Notes: generated by a model not told the origin, from the sequence alone. Shown: positions 20,128 to 29,785, numbered from the stretch's first letter. The stretch: 55,210 nucleotides of DNA from an uncultured Dehalococcoidia bacterium (GCA_958295715.1 OY282372.1:1-55210); one strand, 5' to 3'. Program-made: numbers and translations.

Positions 20128-20790
20128 ATGGAGAACAGCACGGAAGCGACGGTCGCCGCGTGGCATCTGGCTTCCACCTATCTGGAGGACATGAGGCGCT
20201 CGCGGGAGGCTTTACTGGAGCTGGAACACGGCGCAAGGGAACGTGGCCGCGATTTGGACAAGATGCTCAAGAATGGGGCCTTTTCCCCTACTGGGGAGCC
20301 GGGAGACGCTCGACCACTCACCGTGAACGAAATCTGCAATCTGCACCGCTGTGCTTTGGAAACGGAGAAATCCATCATCAACATCATCCACAAGACGGTA
20401 AAGGAGGCCAACCATGACGTTTTTACCGAGTTCGCCAGGCGGGTGCATGCCGCAAATGCCTTCGACATCAAGAATGCTGCCGTCCCTGCCACCCGCGTCG
20501 TTGGAGGCCGACGTCCCGGGGCCGGCCGACCTCCCTCCCTTCCGGAGACCAAAAAGAAGTCTGACCCCTCGTACGGTCCGAAAAAGGCCCAAAAGCAGCT
20601 AGATGCCGTATCAGACGCCATAAAGGAGGCCAGGCGCGCCATCGAGCCCGATACGGACAATATAGAGAAGGAAAAGGCCGAGGCCGCCGAAGCCGCCGTC
20701 AAGATAGGTCAGGGAGGCTATTCCGGCAAATCGTACGAAAGGCACCTGTTCGAGAACAAATCCATAGATGATGATGAAAAATCCTCCTGA
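20128..20790 (+). CDS. Terminase small subunit candidate
   Basis: 220 residues directly upstream of the large terminase. Helical N-terminal half (VAAWHLASTYLEDMRRSREA, LEHGARERGRDLDKMLKNG) and a Lys/Pro-rich linker GGRRPGAGRPPSLPETKKK that could contact DNA, then an acidic/basic helical tail. No HTH is clear, as is common for small terminases. Assigned by position, size and layout: it would recognise the packaging site and load the large subunit. ATG set by the leaderless TATA spacing. Confidence 0.55.
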   Translation: MENSTEATVAAWHLASTYLEDMRRSREALLELEHGARERGRDLDKMLKNGAFSPTGEPGDARPLTVNEICNLHRCALETEKSIINIIHKTVKEANHDVFTEFARRVHAANAFDIKNAAVPATRVVGGRRPGAGRPPSLPETKKKSDPSYGPKKAQKQLDAVSDAIKEARRAIEPDTDNIEKEKAEAAEAAVKIGQGGYSGKSYERHLFENKSIDDDEKSS

Positions 20791-20805
20791 CGGGGGCTCG
20801 TATAG

Positions 20806-22809
20806 TTGACCGCCGGCAGCGGAAGGGGAGGCTACCGGCCTACCGCAGGTCGAGACGCCGACATTGACCGTCTAGAAAAGATGATGATCGGCGCCGGCAT
20901 CTTAGGAGAGGGTGCGGGAGGCTCCGGCTATCGTGCGCCTCAAGACGACGATCCCCGCAATTCCATGAAACTTCCCCTTCCTGCCGCCACGACCGACGAG
21001 TTCTATGCTCAGCTGGGGTGTCCGTTCCGATCCTCAAAGAACGACGAGGTCGTCACCCAGCTCGCAAAGTACCAGATCAGGACGATCCGCAACCTGGAGC
21101 GCCACCGGAAGCTCCTCATCCTGAAATCACAAAAGATAGGGCTGTCCTCTCTTGGTATAGTGGACGTGTTAAGAAGGGCCCTCTCGGATTGCCAGGGGTA
21201 TGAAATAGTCATACTGGCCCAGTCCGAGGACAAAATCACGGAACACGGCAGGGACATGAAAAAATTCTTGCTGGACTCAGAGTTCGCGGACTATTATATC
21301 GAAAAGCAGTGGCAGAACCCCGGGCGCCTCAAGGACGAGGTTTCGTCCCGCTATCACATATATTTGCAGAACAGAGACCTTACGTCCATAACGCCTACTC
21401 ATATACACATGCTTCCGCCATCCGTGGGCAGGATTGGGTCGCTAAAGAGGGTGAAGCATATTTGGTGCTCTGACATAACGATGGTCGACTTTGTCGTGGA
21501 GCGGCAGCGCGACTACTTTATGACCTTACTCTCTAGGATAGTAATGACGGAGGGAACCATTTTCATCGAATGTCCCTGCGTCGGGCACCTCGGCCCCATA
21601 TACGAAAAGGATCAAGAGTTCCAGGACATGGTGAAGGCCGGGATAATAGATCCCGAGAGCGGCGAGGTCCTAAAGACGGACAAACTGGATCCGGCCGTGG
21701 CCGAGCACATGTTCTACGTTGATAGAATAAGAGTCCAAGAGGCCATCGACGAGGGCATCTTATCCAAGAATGCCATAGAAGCCCTCAAGATCGAGCACGG
21801 GCCCGTATTCGGGGCCTTCTTTGAGGCCGACTGGTACGCGGGAGACGCGGCTTGGTTCGGGCCCGACCAACTGTCCTACGAGAGCGCTAGGGCTACCGAC
21901 CTCGCGGAGGACAGGATGAACCCCATGCCTGTTATGATGAACGAGAACGCCGTCGGAGGCCGAAGGACGCTGCCGGACGCCAGCGAGATACAACTGCCGG
22001 ATCCCGTCAAATTCAGGGATTCTGCGTGGTTCATCGGTTTGGACCCCGCCGCGCGCAAGAACAATTTTGGGATAGTCGTGTATGGCTTGAACCCGAAGCC
22101 AGACCGCTCCGTACCAAGGAACGGGCCAGCCGGCATCGGCACCCCTCCGACGCCGTACTGGGGCCCGTTCCTGAGGGATGCCTTTGACATAACTCATTTC
22201 AACCTTACCGAGACGGTACAATGGGTCCAGAACGTGATATTCCAGGCGTACCCGCCCCGCTTCTGCGTGATAGACGCTACCCGAGACACGACGGTAGCCG
22301 AGGAGTTCCAGAACAAGTATGGCGAGTCGAGGTGCCTGGCCCTCAAGGTCTCCAACCAGATCAACTACAACATGTTCGTCAACGCATACCACGTGTTCAG
22401 CGAGAGGGGTCCCGGGGCCCACGCCTGGCCCGTCATACCCAAAATGCTCGACAAGCGCAAGAGGATGGTATTCCGGGAGTACAAGGACCAGTTGGCTCAC
22501 GAGCGGGCCGCTTATACGGATTCCGGCCGCATATCCTTCCCCAAGCCCCCGGGACGGCAGAACGACGTCTCGCGGGCGGGCCTGATGGCTTTGGAGGCTG
22601 TAAGAGAGTTCCAGTCGGGCCGCCTCGGAAATCCGGACGATCCCGTGTCCTGGGGCTCCGGAGGCGCTCCCACCAGTACAATACTCCAAAGATCCCAGAT
22701 ATCGCGCATGGCCGCCGCCGATGCCGAAAAGATCAAGCAGGAGGCATTCGATCGCGAGGAGGAGGAGACGTACGGCAGGGGGAGCTCGTTCATGCAGAGC
22801 CCGCCCTGA
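20806..22809 (+). CDS. Terminase large subunit
   Basis: 667 residues from TTG 20806 (ATG 20881 is an alternative). The ATPase half has a degenerate Walker A LKSQKIGLSSLG (K107-G117, like the KSRQ.G.S form of many large terminases) and a Walker B-like HIWCSDI (D223). The nuclease half has the RNase-H-fold acidic residues: FIGLDPA (D412), CVIDATRD (D489) and QNDVSRAGL (D586). It pumps DNA into the prohead and cuts it at the start and end of packaging. Length and order are typical of archaeal and bacterial tailed viruses. Confidence 0.9.
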   Translation: MTAGSGRGGYRPTAGRDADIDRLEKMMIGAGILGEGAGGSGYRAPQDDDPRNSMKLPLPAATTDEFYAQLGCPFRSSKNDEVVTQLAKYQIRTIRNLERHRKLLILKSQKIGLSSLGIVDVLRRALSDCQGYEIVILAQSEDKITEHGRDMKKFLLDSEFADYYIEKQWQNPGRLKDEVSSRYHIYLQNRDLTSITPTHIHMLPPSVGRIGSLKRVKHIWCSDITMVDFVVERQRDYFMTLLSRIVMTEGTIFIECPCVGHLGPIYEKDQEFQDMVKAGIIDPESGEVLKTDKLDPAVAEHMFYVDRIRVQEAIDEGILSKNAIEALKIEHGPVFGAFFEADWYAGDAAWFGPDQLSYESARATDLAEDRMNPMPVMMNENAVGGRRTLPDASEIQLPDPVKFRDSAWFIGLDPAARKNNFGIVVYGLNPKPDRSVPRNGPAGIGTPPTPYWGPFLRDAFDITHFNLTETVQWVQNVIFQAYPPRFCVIDATRDTTVAEEFQNKYGESRCLALKVSNQINYNMFVNAYHVFSERGPGAHAWPVIPKMLDKRKRMVFREYKDQLAHERAAYTDSGRISFPKPPGRQNDVSRAGLMALEAVREFQSGRLGNPDDPVSWGSGGAPTSTILQRSQISRMAAADAEKIKQEAFDREEEETYGRGSSFMQSPP

Positions 22810-22817
22810 TCACACAC

Positions 22818-22823
22818 TTAATA
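22818..22823 (+). promoter_or_regulatory. TATA-like box of the portal gene
   Basis: CTTAATAG is centred about 26 nt before ATG 22846. Confidence 0.45.
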
Positions 22824-22845
22824 GCGTCCATGCGGGCCGTATAAC

Positions 22846-24837
22846 ATGGTCGAACGCGTCCGGAAGGAGGAATTGGACAAGACCCCGCGTATAGACGTGT
22901 ACTCTCTGGGGCGGCCCGATTCCTTCGTTCAGAAGGAAATGGACTACTTTCCCGAACTTGACCCGAGGGCGGTCGACGGCCCCGACCGAGAGGCCATACT
23001 CGCCTTGAAGGACGGGACGTACCGCCCCTACATGCAGACCGTCGATTACAGGGGGCAGGTCATGCAGGCTGACTCTCCCGAGGACGGGAATGGCAAGATG
23101 GTGATGGTCGCCTCCATAGACACCAAGAAGGCGGGGCCCGTCATTCCGCTGCACGGAGCGGGAACGTTCCGCCTCATGCCCCACCCGTACGAATCCAGAT
23201 CCGCCGCGAGCCGTTCAATATCGGGACCGGGCAGCATGGTCATATCTCCCACCCTGGGCGGCCTCGCCTCCCCGGGCGGCGGCATCACGGGGGAGGCCCA
23301 GCGCATAGGGCAACTGGAACGGATGTACGGCAACAAGATGAACCGCTCCCCCATCCGGCGCAAATACTACGCTAACCCTAGACAGTATTACGATCACGTA
23401 TTATTGGCCGATGCCTACGCGAATACCTTCGCGGGGACGATAGCCGAGACTTTGGTGGATTTCGTCGTAGGAAAGGGCGTCTATCCCAAGATGGCCCTGC
23501 GCAAGCCGTCCGGAGACGCCGAGGCGGACAAGAAGGAACTCGAGGAGGCGCGGGAGACCCTGGACACTTTGAACGCCATAGACGACTGGTACTCCGATAC
23601 CGCCTATAAAGAACAGGACACGTGGTTCGACATTCCCTTCCAGGATAAAATAAAGAGCGCCGTCCTGCTGATGTTCGTGTTCGGCAGGGACTGCATCGTA
23701 AAAGAGAGGTGGGATCACATGGCCATGCCGGAGGATGCCATCGACTTGCCGTCCAAGCCGGAGGGAAACCGTTCGTTTTTGGAAGGCGAGCAGGAACTCC
23801 CGAACGTCCTCAAGGTCATACATCCGATAGAGATGGGCCTCACCGAGGTAGAATTGTATTCGGGGAAGGTGGCGGGCCTGTGGATCTCCAACGACCAGCC
23901 GTACGTTCCCATGTCCCAGATGATGTATTTCGTGAACGGCCATTCCTCGCCGATGATAGGGACCGCCACGTACGGCTATTCCCGCCTGCAGCGATGCATA
24001 GCCCACACCAGATTGTACCGGAGGCTGTTCGACGTGAACTTTCCGCAATATTTGAGGGCGTCCGCCACGGGGATGGGGGCGTTCGTGATGAACACGACCG
24101 GCTACCCGGCGGCCGTGAGGAACGCCATGCGCGAGAGCCTGCGCAACATCTACACTACGGGCGAGATCGCCGTCATAGACTATGCGAACACGGACGATTT
24201 CGAGTGGAAGGAGTTCAAGATAAACACGGACATAGTGGCCCTGAAGGATCTGGAGCAGTCCCTCCTTGGAACGATAAGCACCGTCCTGGGCGTCCCGCAC
24301 AGCATAGTTTTCGACTCGGCGGAATCCAGGGCCACGCTGATAGGGCGCATAGTAACGTTCCAGAATACTACGGTAGAAGCGGCCCGGGCCAACATAGGGA
24401 GGCAACTCGTCCAGCAGTGGTGGCTCCCCAACCTCCGCAGGATCCAGTCCGAGGAATTCCTCAAAAAGTTCACCGTAGTAGCAGAATACAGGGAACTTTC
24501 CCTGGAAACGAAACTCGAGAAGGTGGAGCGCCTCCTTCAGGAAACGCAGTTGAACCCGTACAAGGACTCGTACCTGGGAGAGGAGCTCGGGATATCCGAC
24601 TACCTGTCAAAAATAGACGAGGAGAAACTCGAGGAGCAAAAGCAGCAGGAGCAGGACATGATCGACGCCAAGGCCAAGGGGCCGCCCTCCGCCCAGTCCG
24701 CAGCCGGCGCCGACGGCGGCAAGAAGGACGGCGGCTCCAAGGGACCGGCAGGCCGCGCCAACTCAAAGAACGGCTCGCCCCTTTCCACTAAACGGGAGAC
24801 GATGAAGCGTCGCGGGACGGGGAGCGGGAGCAGTTGA
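22846..24837 (+). CDS. Portal protein
   Basis: 663 residues following the large terminase. Features of portal proteins: the early YYANPRQYYDHVLLADAYAN helix region, the beta-rich wing (ELYSGKVAGLWISND), and the SLLGTISTVLGVPHSIVF segment before SRATLIGRIVTFQNT and a long helix, in the usual order for SPP1/HK97-type portals. The C terminus is Lys/Ser/Gly-rich and disordered. It forms the dodecameric ring through which DNA enters and to which the tail joins. Stop overlaps the next TTG (TTGA). Confidence 0.85.
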   Translation: MVERVRKEELDKTPRIDVYSLGRPDSFVQKEMDYFPELDPRAVDGPDREAILALKDGTYRPYMQTVDYRGQVMQADSPEDGNGKMVMVASIDTKKAGPVIPLHGAGTFRLMPHPYESRSAASRSISGPGSMVISPTLGGLASPGGGITGEAQRIGQLERMYGNKMNRSPIRRKYYANPRQYYDHVLLADAYANTFAGTIAETLVDFVVGKGVYPKMALRKPSGDAEADKKELEEARETLDTLNAIDDWYSDTAYKEQDTWFDIPFQDKIKSAVLLMFVFGRDCIVKERWDHMAMPEDAIDLPSKPEGNRSFLEGEQELPNVLKVIHPIEMGLTEVELYSGKVAGLWISNDQPYVPMSQMMYFVNGHSSPMIGTATYGYSRLQRCIAHTRLYRRLFDVNFPQYLRASATGMGAFVMNTTGYPAAVRNAMRESLRNIYTTGEIAVIDYANTDDFEWKEFKINTDIVALKDLEQSLLGTISTVLGVPHSIVFDSAESRATLIGRIVTFQNTTVEAARANIGRQLVQQWWLPNLRRIQSEEFLKKFTVVAEYRELSLETKLEKVERLLQETQLNPYKDSYLGEELGISDYLSKIDEEKLEEQKQQEQDMIDAKAKGPPSAQSAAGADGGKKDGGSKGPAGRANSKNGSPLSTKRETMKRRGTGSGSS

Positions 24838-25658
24838 GCGATACAATTACCGTACAGTCGGACTGGCAATCCGGGGGGTTCGGCACCATCCTAAGGAACG
24901 ACGCCACCGTTTCATACTACGCGAACACGTTCCTGATGGACGAGTCCGTCAACAAGCGGAGGTGGGCCGTCTCGTACGATTCGATGAAGCGCCACTTGGA
25001 ATCGTTCGTGGGGCAGCCCGTCGTGATGATCCCCAGCAGGAGCCACCCGTCCGCAGACATGCAGGAGATGTTCAGGGTCGGCGGCATAGAATCAGTCCAC
25101 CTGAACGACTCCAAGAAGGCCAGCGGCGCGTACGTCAGCGTCAACGCGGACGCGGCGGCCCTCATCTACAACAAGCTCGTGCACCACACCTCCGTTCAGT
25201 TGACCGTCAACAGGGAAAAGATGATCAGGGTGAACGCCGACACTCCCTTCCAGTACGACCTGTGCGAGGAGTGGCGGGGGGAACATGTCGCTTTGGTGGA
25301 GAGCCCCGCGTACGGGCGCGACAAGGCCTACATAGACAAGGTGTGCCAGGGCACGGCCCAGCAGTGCCGCATGGAACTCCCTCTTTCGGCCGCCATGCCC
25401 AAGGACCCCCATGCCACGGAAGGGCAGGCGGCCCTCGCTCGTACCATAGAGCGCTCCATACGGCGGCTGTACGCGCCATGTACCATACGTCGTATAGTAA
25501 AGGACGCCAAGAGTGGATCCGACCTTCGCCGCATATCGGAGAAATATCCCAAACTGACTCCCTCCGAGACGCTGGCGATGGCCGTGAACAGCCCCAGCAT
25601 GTCTGCTTCGCTGGATTCCATGATAACGGCCTATGTTACCGGCTTTTTGAAGGAATAG
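24834..25658 (+). CDS. Capsid maturation protease candidate
   Basis: 274 residues from TTG (TTGA overlap). Lies between portal and scaffold, the usual site of the prohead protease. VGQPVVMIPSRSHPS has a His that fits the conserved 'p...H' of capsid proteases, VHHTSVQLTV may hold the Ser, and GEHVALVESPAYGRDKAYI matches the 'hvalV..PAYg.a.v' block of DUF2213/S78-type proteases. The remaining C-terminal part (residues 190-274) is helical and may be scaffold-like. It would cut the scaffold during head maturation. Confidence 0.6.
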   Translation: MSDTITVQSDWQSGGFGTILRNDATVSYYANTFLMDESVNKRRWAVSYDSMKRHLESFVGQPVVMIPSRSHPSADMQEMFRVGGIESVHLNDSKKASGAYVSVNADAAALIYNKLVHHTSVQLTVNREKMIRVNADTPFQYDLCEEWRGEHVALVESPAYGRDKAYIDKVCQGTAQQCRMELPLSAAMPKDPHATEGQAALARTIERSIRRLYAPCTIRRIVKDAKSGSDLRRISEKYPKLTPSETLAMAVNSPSMSASLDSMITAYVTGFLKE

Positions 25659-25664
25659 ATCTCC

Positions 25665-25673
25665 TTTTATATT
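25665..25673 (+). promoter_or_regulatory. TATA box of the scaffold gene
   Basis: TTTTATATT is centred 24-27 nt before ATG 25693 and only about 9 nt before ATG 25678, so it favours the later start. Confidence 0.6.
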
Positions 25674-25692
25674 CCAAATGCCGAACACAGGC

Positions 25693-26523
25693 ATGGACGC
25701 TTCCATGAGCGGGGGGGGACAGCCCGGCATTATGAGCATAGAGGACATAACGAAAACCCTGACCAGCACCGTCCAGGGGATAGCCAGGATGGAGGAGCAG
25801 TACAATACGATTGCCTCGGACATTGCCTCCCTCAAGGGGGAAACTAGGGAGGCTTCCGACAGCCAGCTCGTGAGCGCGGCGGGGAAGCACGGGTTCGGCA
25901 AGGACAAGGACAAGAACGACGACGACAACGACATGAACAAAAAGGCCTCCGAGAGCTACAGCATGATCAAGAAAATGGCGGCTGCGGTGTTCACGGCCGC
26001 CAAGGAGAAGGACGAGGACAAGAGGGTGGCCGCCATCGAGGAGGCCCTCAGGAGCGAGGTTACGACCAAGATGGCCGCTTTGGAGGCCGCCGTCAACGAC
26101 CAGTCGAAGGTCATTGTGCGGCAGAACATGGAACTGGCGCGTCCGCGCATAGATTTCCTGTCGGAGGCCTACGGGAACGCCGGAGCCGACCAGAAGCGGC
26201 TCGCGACGATGAGGGCCAGTTGGTCTGAAATGGATCTTGATTCTCTAGACGAGGAGGTAAGCAGGGTGGAGATGCTCCAGAACAACTACGGCGCCGCCGG
26301 CCGGCCGTCCGTCGGCGACCCCGTGCGGGCCGCCCGTTCTGCCGCTTCTGCTTCTGCCGGCAGTCGGCAGCCCGACCGCGAGCCCATCGACAATACCGCC
26401 GTCAGCGGGCCGCAGTCCTTCGGTTCCGGGGGTTCCTTCGGGTCGTTCTCCGCCTCGGCCGCCAAGAACGACACGGCCGCCCACGACCTGTTTATGACGC
26501 CGCTCAGGGAGTTGCGCGCTTAA
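25693..26523 (+). CDS. Scaffold-like protein
   Basis: 276 residues from ATG 25693 (ATG 25678 adds five residues but conflicts with the TATA position). Coiled-coil segments (IARMEEQYNTIASDIASLKG; KMAALEAAVNDQSKVIVRQN), a charged KDKDKNDDDNDMNKKA linker and a Ser/Gly-rich tail before a final helix, DLFMTPLRELRA. Layout and position before the decoration and capsid genes fit a scaffold, the C-terminal helix being the usual capsid-contact element. Confidence 0.6.
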   Translation: MDASMSGGGQPGIMSIEDITKTLTSTVQGIARMEEQYNTIASDIASLKGETREASDSQLVSAAGKHGFGKDKDKNDDDNDMNKKASESYSMIKKMAAAVFTAAKEKDEDKRVAAIEEALRSEVTTKMAALEAAVNDQSKVIVRQNMELARPRIDFLSEAYGNAGADQKRLATMRASWSEMDLDSLDEEVSRVEMLQNNYGAAGRPSVGDPVRAARSAASASAGSRQPDREPIDNTAVSGPQSFGSGGSFGSFSASAAKNDTAAHDLFMTPLRELRA

Positions 26524-27023
26524 TGCCGGCCAAGCTCGTGAACCAGCAGTTCCCCATCGTGTACGGGCCGTGGTACGTGTATGAAGTGGCGCTAAAGCCC
26601 ACGCGCAAGGTGTACAAGTACGACATAATAATCCCGACCTCGGGGGCGGGGGCCGACAACTCCGTGTTTGTACACCCGAACGCCAACCCCGCGCAGGACG
26701 TCCAGTTGGAGAACGGCTATCTCATATCTTTGGACACGGTAGAGGCCGGCTCCGCCGACGTCAAGATCCAGGCGGCCGTTCCCGGGACCGTGATACCTGC
26801 GGTCGCGGGAGACGAGACCGGAGGCCTTGCCCCGGGCATGCCGGTAAAGGCGCACTATTTGGACGCCAACACGGGAATAGTCATGCTGAAGGCCGAGTCC
26901 GCCGATATAGTGGCTCATAGAATGATAGGCAGGATGAGGACCGTCGGGCTTACCACGAACAATTTAGAAAAGACCAGCGCCAACGGCAAGGACATCATAA
27001 TGGTCCACACGGGGGTCATGTAG
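26523..27023 (+). CDS. Head decoration protein candidate
   Basis: 166 residues, starting in TAATG overlap after the scaffold. Beta-rich (YVYEVALKPTRKVYKYDIII; GYLISLDTVEAG; DVKIQAAVPGTVIPAV) with a VMLKAESADIVAHRMIGRM ending. Size and location between scaffold and major capsid match small decoration or stabilising proteins of HK97-type heads (DUF2190-like). Not proven by a motif. Confidence 0.5.
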   Translation: MPAKLVNQQFPIVYGPWYVYEVALKPTRKVYKYDIIIPTSGAGADNSVFVHPNANPAQDVQLENGYLISLDTVEAGSADVKIQAAVPGTVIPAVAGDETGGLAPGMPVKAHYLDANTGIVMLKAESADIVAHRMIGRMRTVGLTTNNLEKTSANGKDIIMVHTGVM

Positions 27024-28280
27024 TTGCCCGTTTATTTCCCGAGTTCCATGGAGTTGAGGGAGGGACAGAGCACCAGCATAGACCATGCCGGCGAGTTCCT
27101 TGCCTCCATGCGTTCCATCGCGCCGACCGCAGAGCAGTTGTCCGCCGACGCGGGGCCCAACACGAACACGGGGCCCGGCGCCTATCCCACCTACGTGATA
27201 AACGAGATCTCTCCCAAGCTGGCGGCCGCGAGGCGCGCCCAGTTGGACATAGCTCTCGCCCAGAGGGCCATCCGCAGGGGGGACGTTACTCCCCAGACGG
27301 CGGCCCGCCTCAACTATCTTACGAGGAATGCGGACATCAACGACTCTACCATCCACCAGATTACCATCGTCCAGTTCGTCCAGCAGATGATCGGGCGGAT
27401 AAACGCCGTCAACGTCATAACGAGGGCGTTCACGCGGATTCCTGCCGACAACCTCAGGGGCAAGATACCCGAAGGAGGGGCGCCCGGGGTCAGCGTCCAG
27501 GTCAAGAGGCTCTCCGAGCCCAAGATCGTCCACACGGACTTTGGCCAGACCGAGTTTCGCATAAGGAGGAACGACCTCCACCTGTACATCAACAGGGAGG
27601 ACCGCATGGAGGCCACCATCGATCCCCTCTCTTTCTCGAGTTCGCAGGGGCAGATCATGCTGATGCAGGTGAGGGATCTCATGGCCCTCAAGGAGTTGTC
27701 GAGGGCTCCCACCGTCCCCACGGCGTTCCCCGGCGGGGCGATGAGCATAGATTCCAGCGGCCAGCACGTGGTGCCGAGGGCCGAGGCCGACTCGATTGCC
27801 CTGTTCCAGGAGATCATAATAGCGCACTGGACCAAGTGGAGGAAAATATTCAAGTGGATCATAATGCACCCGCAGGACTACCGCATACACGAGACCAACT
27901 ACTATGCCAGGAACAAGAGGGATCCCAACCCCGCCACCCCTTGGGGGATAAACCCCTTCGCGGGGCTGGAAAAGTGGGGGACTATGGCAATCCTGTCGCC
28001 GTGGGTTCCCCGCCGGAGGGCGTACTTCCTTACCGACGAGGGCGCCTACGAACTGGACGGCCCCAAGGTAGTGGACTCGGAGTATGATGCGCGCAAGTTC
28101 GCCGACTACTTCCCGGTAAGGGACTTCGTGGGATACCTGCTGGTACACCCCGAGAGGTTCGCCGGGAAGGTCGATATAAACACGGGCGCCGCGCTGGGCG
28201 ACGAGATTACCACCGACGCCAAGATCGAAGAACTGGTAAGGCTCCCCGACGACGCCGTGGTGAAGAACGACGACGCATGA
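27024..28280 (+). CDS. Major capsid protein, HK97-type
   Basis: 418 residues from TTG 27024, immediately after the previous stop. After a variable start (IAPTAEQLSADAG) comes a helix-rich region (ISPKLAAARRAQLDIALAQR), then VITRAFTRIPADNLRGKI, the beta-rich core (RRNDLHLYINREDRMEATI; DLMALKELSRA), and the A-domain-like end (WIIMHPQDYRIHETNYYARN; VDSEYDARKFADYFPVRDFV). Position after scaffold and decoration genes and before connectors, plus length, make this the capsid subunit. See the adjoining reading frame 28279-28434. Confidence 0.8.
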   Translation: MPVYFPSSMELREGQSTSIDHAGEFLASMRSIAPTAEQLSADAGPNTNTGPGAYPTYVINEISPKLAAARRAQLDIALAQRAIRRGDVTPQTAARLNYLTRNADINDSTIHQITIVQFVQQMIGRINAVNVITRAFTRIPADNLRGKIPEGGAPGVSVQVKRLSEPKIVHTDFGQTEFRIRRNDLHLYINREDRMEATIDPLSFSSSQGQIMLMQVRDLMALKELSRAPTVPTAFPGGAMSIDSSGQHVVPRAEADSIALFQEIIIAHWTKWRKIFKWIIMHPQDYRIHETNYYARNKRDPNPATPWGINPFAGLEKWGTMAILSPWVPRRRAYFLTDEGAYELDGPKVVDSEYDARKFADYFPVRDFVGYLLVHPERFAGKVDINTGAALGDEITTDAKIEELVRLPDDAVVKNDDA

Positions 28281-28434
28281 CATCTACCGGCCGCGTTCTA
28301 CCAAGTTCCTGAGGGAGCGCGCCCCCTTCGACCAGCGGATGGACGGGGCCCACGGCTATTTCCTGATGGCCCGCGCCAACCGCGACGTTGGAAAGGCCTC
28401 CCTGGATCTCGTCATAGGCGAGGACGTTCCCTGA
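28279..28434 (+). CDS. Protein-like frame after the capsid gene, start unclear
   Basis: A 51-codon frame beginning at the capsid stop and reading DIYRPRSTKFLRERAPFDQ and further to VIGEDVP. GC-rich third positions and AGG/ATA codons match true genes here, but no ATG, GTG or TTG is in frame before ATG 28339 (31 residues). The ATG that overlaps the capsid stop (28277) is in another frame and stops after 11 codons. A +1 shift at the capsid UGA (GCA TGA C) would append it to the capsid protein; alternatives are a rare start or a sequencing error. Confidence 0.4.
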   Translation, partial: DIYRPRSTKFLRERAPFDQRMDGAHGYFLMARANRDVGKASLDLVIGEDVP

Positions 28435-28872
28435 TTGTCCCTCCCGTACGGCAAGTCGGAGATACCAGTATTCATATCGGCGACCGACCTGAGGGCCGCC
28501 CTCGGCACCACGAAGGAGGACGGCCGCCTTACCGAGTGCGCCATGTACGCGAACCGGCAGATAACCATGGCCGTCAAGCCGTACGCGGACGCCACGCCCG
28601 TCGTCAAGGGTTCCTCCACGTTCGAGGACATCGTGCGGGTGGGCCTGCTGTACGCGCAATACCTGTGGTATCTCAAGGTGCAGCAGCCGGACATGGCCGA
28701 GTCGTTCTACAGGAATTATACCGGCGCCCTCAAGGACCTCAAGGAGGCGCTGAGGGTGGAGCCGACCCCGAGGCAGGAGCCCCTCATAGCGGTGCGGAGC
28801 GACTTTTTGTCGGAGCGCAAGATACCTTATTCCATGATAGGGTTCGCGGGGGACACCGAAAACCTTTATTGA
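28435..28872 (+). CDS. Head-tail connector protein (gp6-like) candidate
   Basis: 145 residues from TTG directly after a stop. Helix-rich: ATDLRAALGTTKEDGRLTE, then ANRQITMAVKPYAD and a longer helix YAQYLWYLKVQQPDMAESF. Small helical proteins after the capsid gene are usually the first connector ring (gp6/gp15 type) that docks to the portal. Confidence 0.55.
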   Translation: MSLPYGKSEIPVFISATDLRAALGTTKEDGRLTECAMYANRQITMAVKPYADATPVVKGSSTFEDIVRVGLLYAQYLWYLKVQQPDMAESFYRNYTGALKDLKEALRVEPTPRQEPLIAVRSDFLSERKIPYSMIGFAGDTENLY

Positions 28873-28892
28873 TCGGGGCGCGGTGAGGGGGC

Positions 28893-29249
28893 ATGCCGAC
28901 TTATTCTATAACGATTCCGGGCGCCGGAGCGCGCGCCCTCAGCCTCGTCGCGGGAGCCCCCGCTCGCCGCCCCGCGTACGTAATGTACGTAATCCCGACG
29001 AACACGCCGACGGCCGGCGACAAGATACGGTTCGCCAACCGGACGGGCGGCCCCAACTTGGTGCCTCCCGAGAACTACGCCGACCCCACGTATCTCGGCC
29101 CCGAGATTGACCTGCCGAGCCAGGACAGTGGCCGCGCGGCCGCGCCCCTGCACCTCAGATATACCGACGAGTTGCACGCCGTAGGCCAGATCAACGCGAA
29201 CACGGGCCTCTTGGTCGTCATAACCACGGACTACCCGGCACTCGTGTGA
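28893..29249 (+). CDS. Head closure or virion protein candidate
   Basis: 118 residues. Beta-rich (YSITIPGAGARALSLVAG; AYVMYVIPTNTPTAGDKI; LLVVITTDYPALV). Located between connector and tail completion genes where head-closure proteins occur, but no family motif is visible. A purine-rich GGTGAGGGGG lies just before the ATG. Confidence 0.45.
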   Translation: MPTYSITIPGAGARALSLVAGAPARRPAYVMYVIPTNTPTAGDKIRFANRTGGPNLVPPENYADPTYLGPEIDLPSQDSGRAAAPLHLRYTDELHAVGQINANTGLLVVITTDYPALV

Positions 29250-29782
29250 TGTCCTCCGCCGATACCGTTCCCCGCTTGGGCCAGGAGCCCGACTATCCGT
29301 ACGCGATAAAGCGGATCATATCGGTGCTCAGGGCCGACGACGTCCTCTCTAACATGGTGGCCAACTGGGAGGAGGGGGACCTTCCCGAGAAGTACAGGGC
29401 CGTGGCGCTCCCGTCCGTCCGGGCCGTCCTCGCCCCCCGCCCGCAGTCAGTCCGCCAGTCCATCGGGCCGGCCGTCAGCCCGTCCGACCTGCCGTCGCAG
29501 TGGATCGGGACGGACTACCATATCATAATAGTCGCGGGGGGCGCCACGGCCCTCGAAGCCCAGACCTCCTCGTATAATATAGAGAGGAGGATCAGGCAGG
29601 TGCTGGGGGCCAACGTACAGTTGAGGGACTCCGAGGGGGAGGATCCCATATGCGGCACCCTGGAACTGAACTCCGTATCGAGGCTCGTCTCCCAGACGGG
29701 CACCACTTTGGACTCCATAACCGTCATAGTGAGGACGCACGCCTACAGGGTGGGGCCCACCGTTCCCCCTGCGCCGGCATAG
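29249..29782 (+). CDS. Tail completion/terminator protein candidate
   Basis: 177 residues; ATG overlaps the previous stop (TGATG). AIKRIISVLRADDVLSNMV is a start helix, followed by alternating strands (YHIIIVAGGATALEAQ, TLDSITVIVRTHAYRVG), an alpha/beta order like tail terminator (gpU-type) proteins that cap the tail tube at the head side. Assigned by position, right before the major tail protein. Confidence 0.5.
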   Translation: MSSADTVPRLGQEPDYPYAIKRIISVLRADDVLSNMVANWEEGDLPEKYRAVALPSVRAVLAPRPQSVRQSIGPAVSPSDLPSQWIGTDYHIIIVAGGATALEAQTSSYNIERRIRQVLGANVQLRDSEGEDPICGTLELNSVSRLVSQTGTTLDSITVIVRTHAYRVGPTVPPAPA

Positions 29783-29785
29783 ACG

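Noticed and set aside
19510-20166. Minus- and plus-strand frames of 130-220 codons in the spacer before the terminase genes
   Set aside because: Translations are Pro/Arg/Ala/Gly runs set by simple-sequence DNA; both strands are open and no promoter precedes them.
21760-24405. Long minus-strand frames opposite the terminase and portal genes
   Set aside because: They mirror codon structure of the real genes and have no start context; shadows of GC-rich coding DNA.
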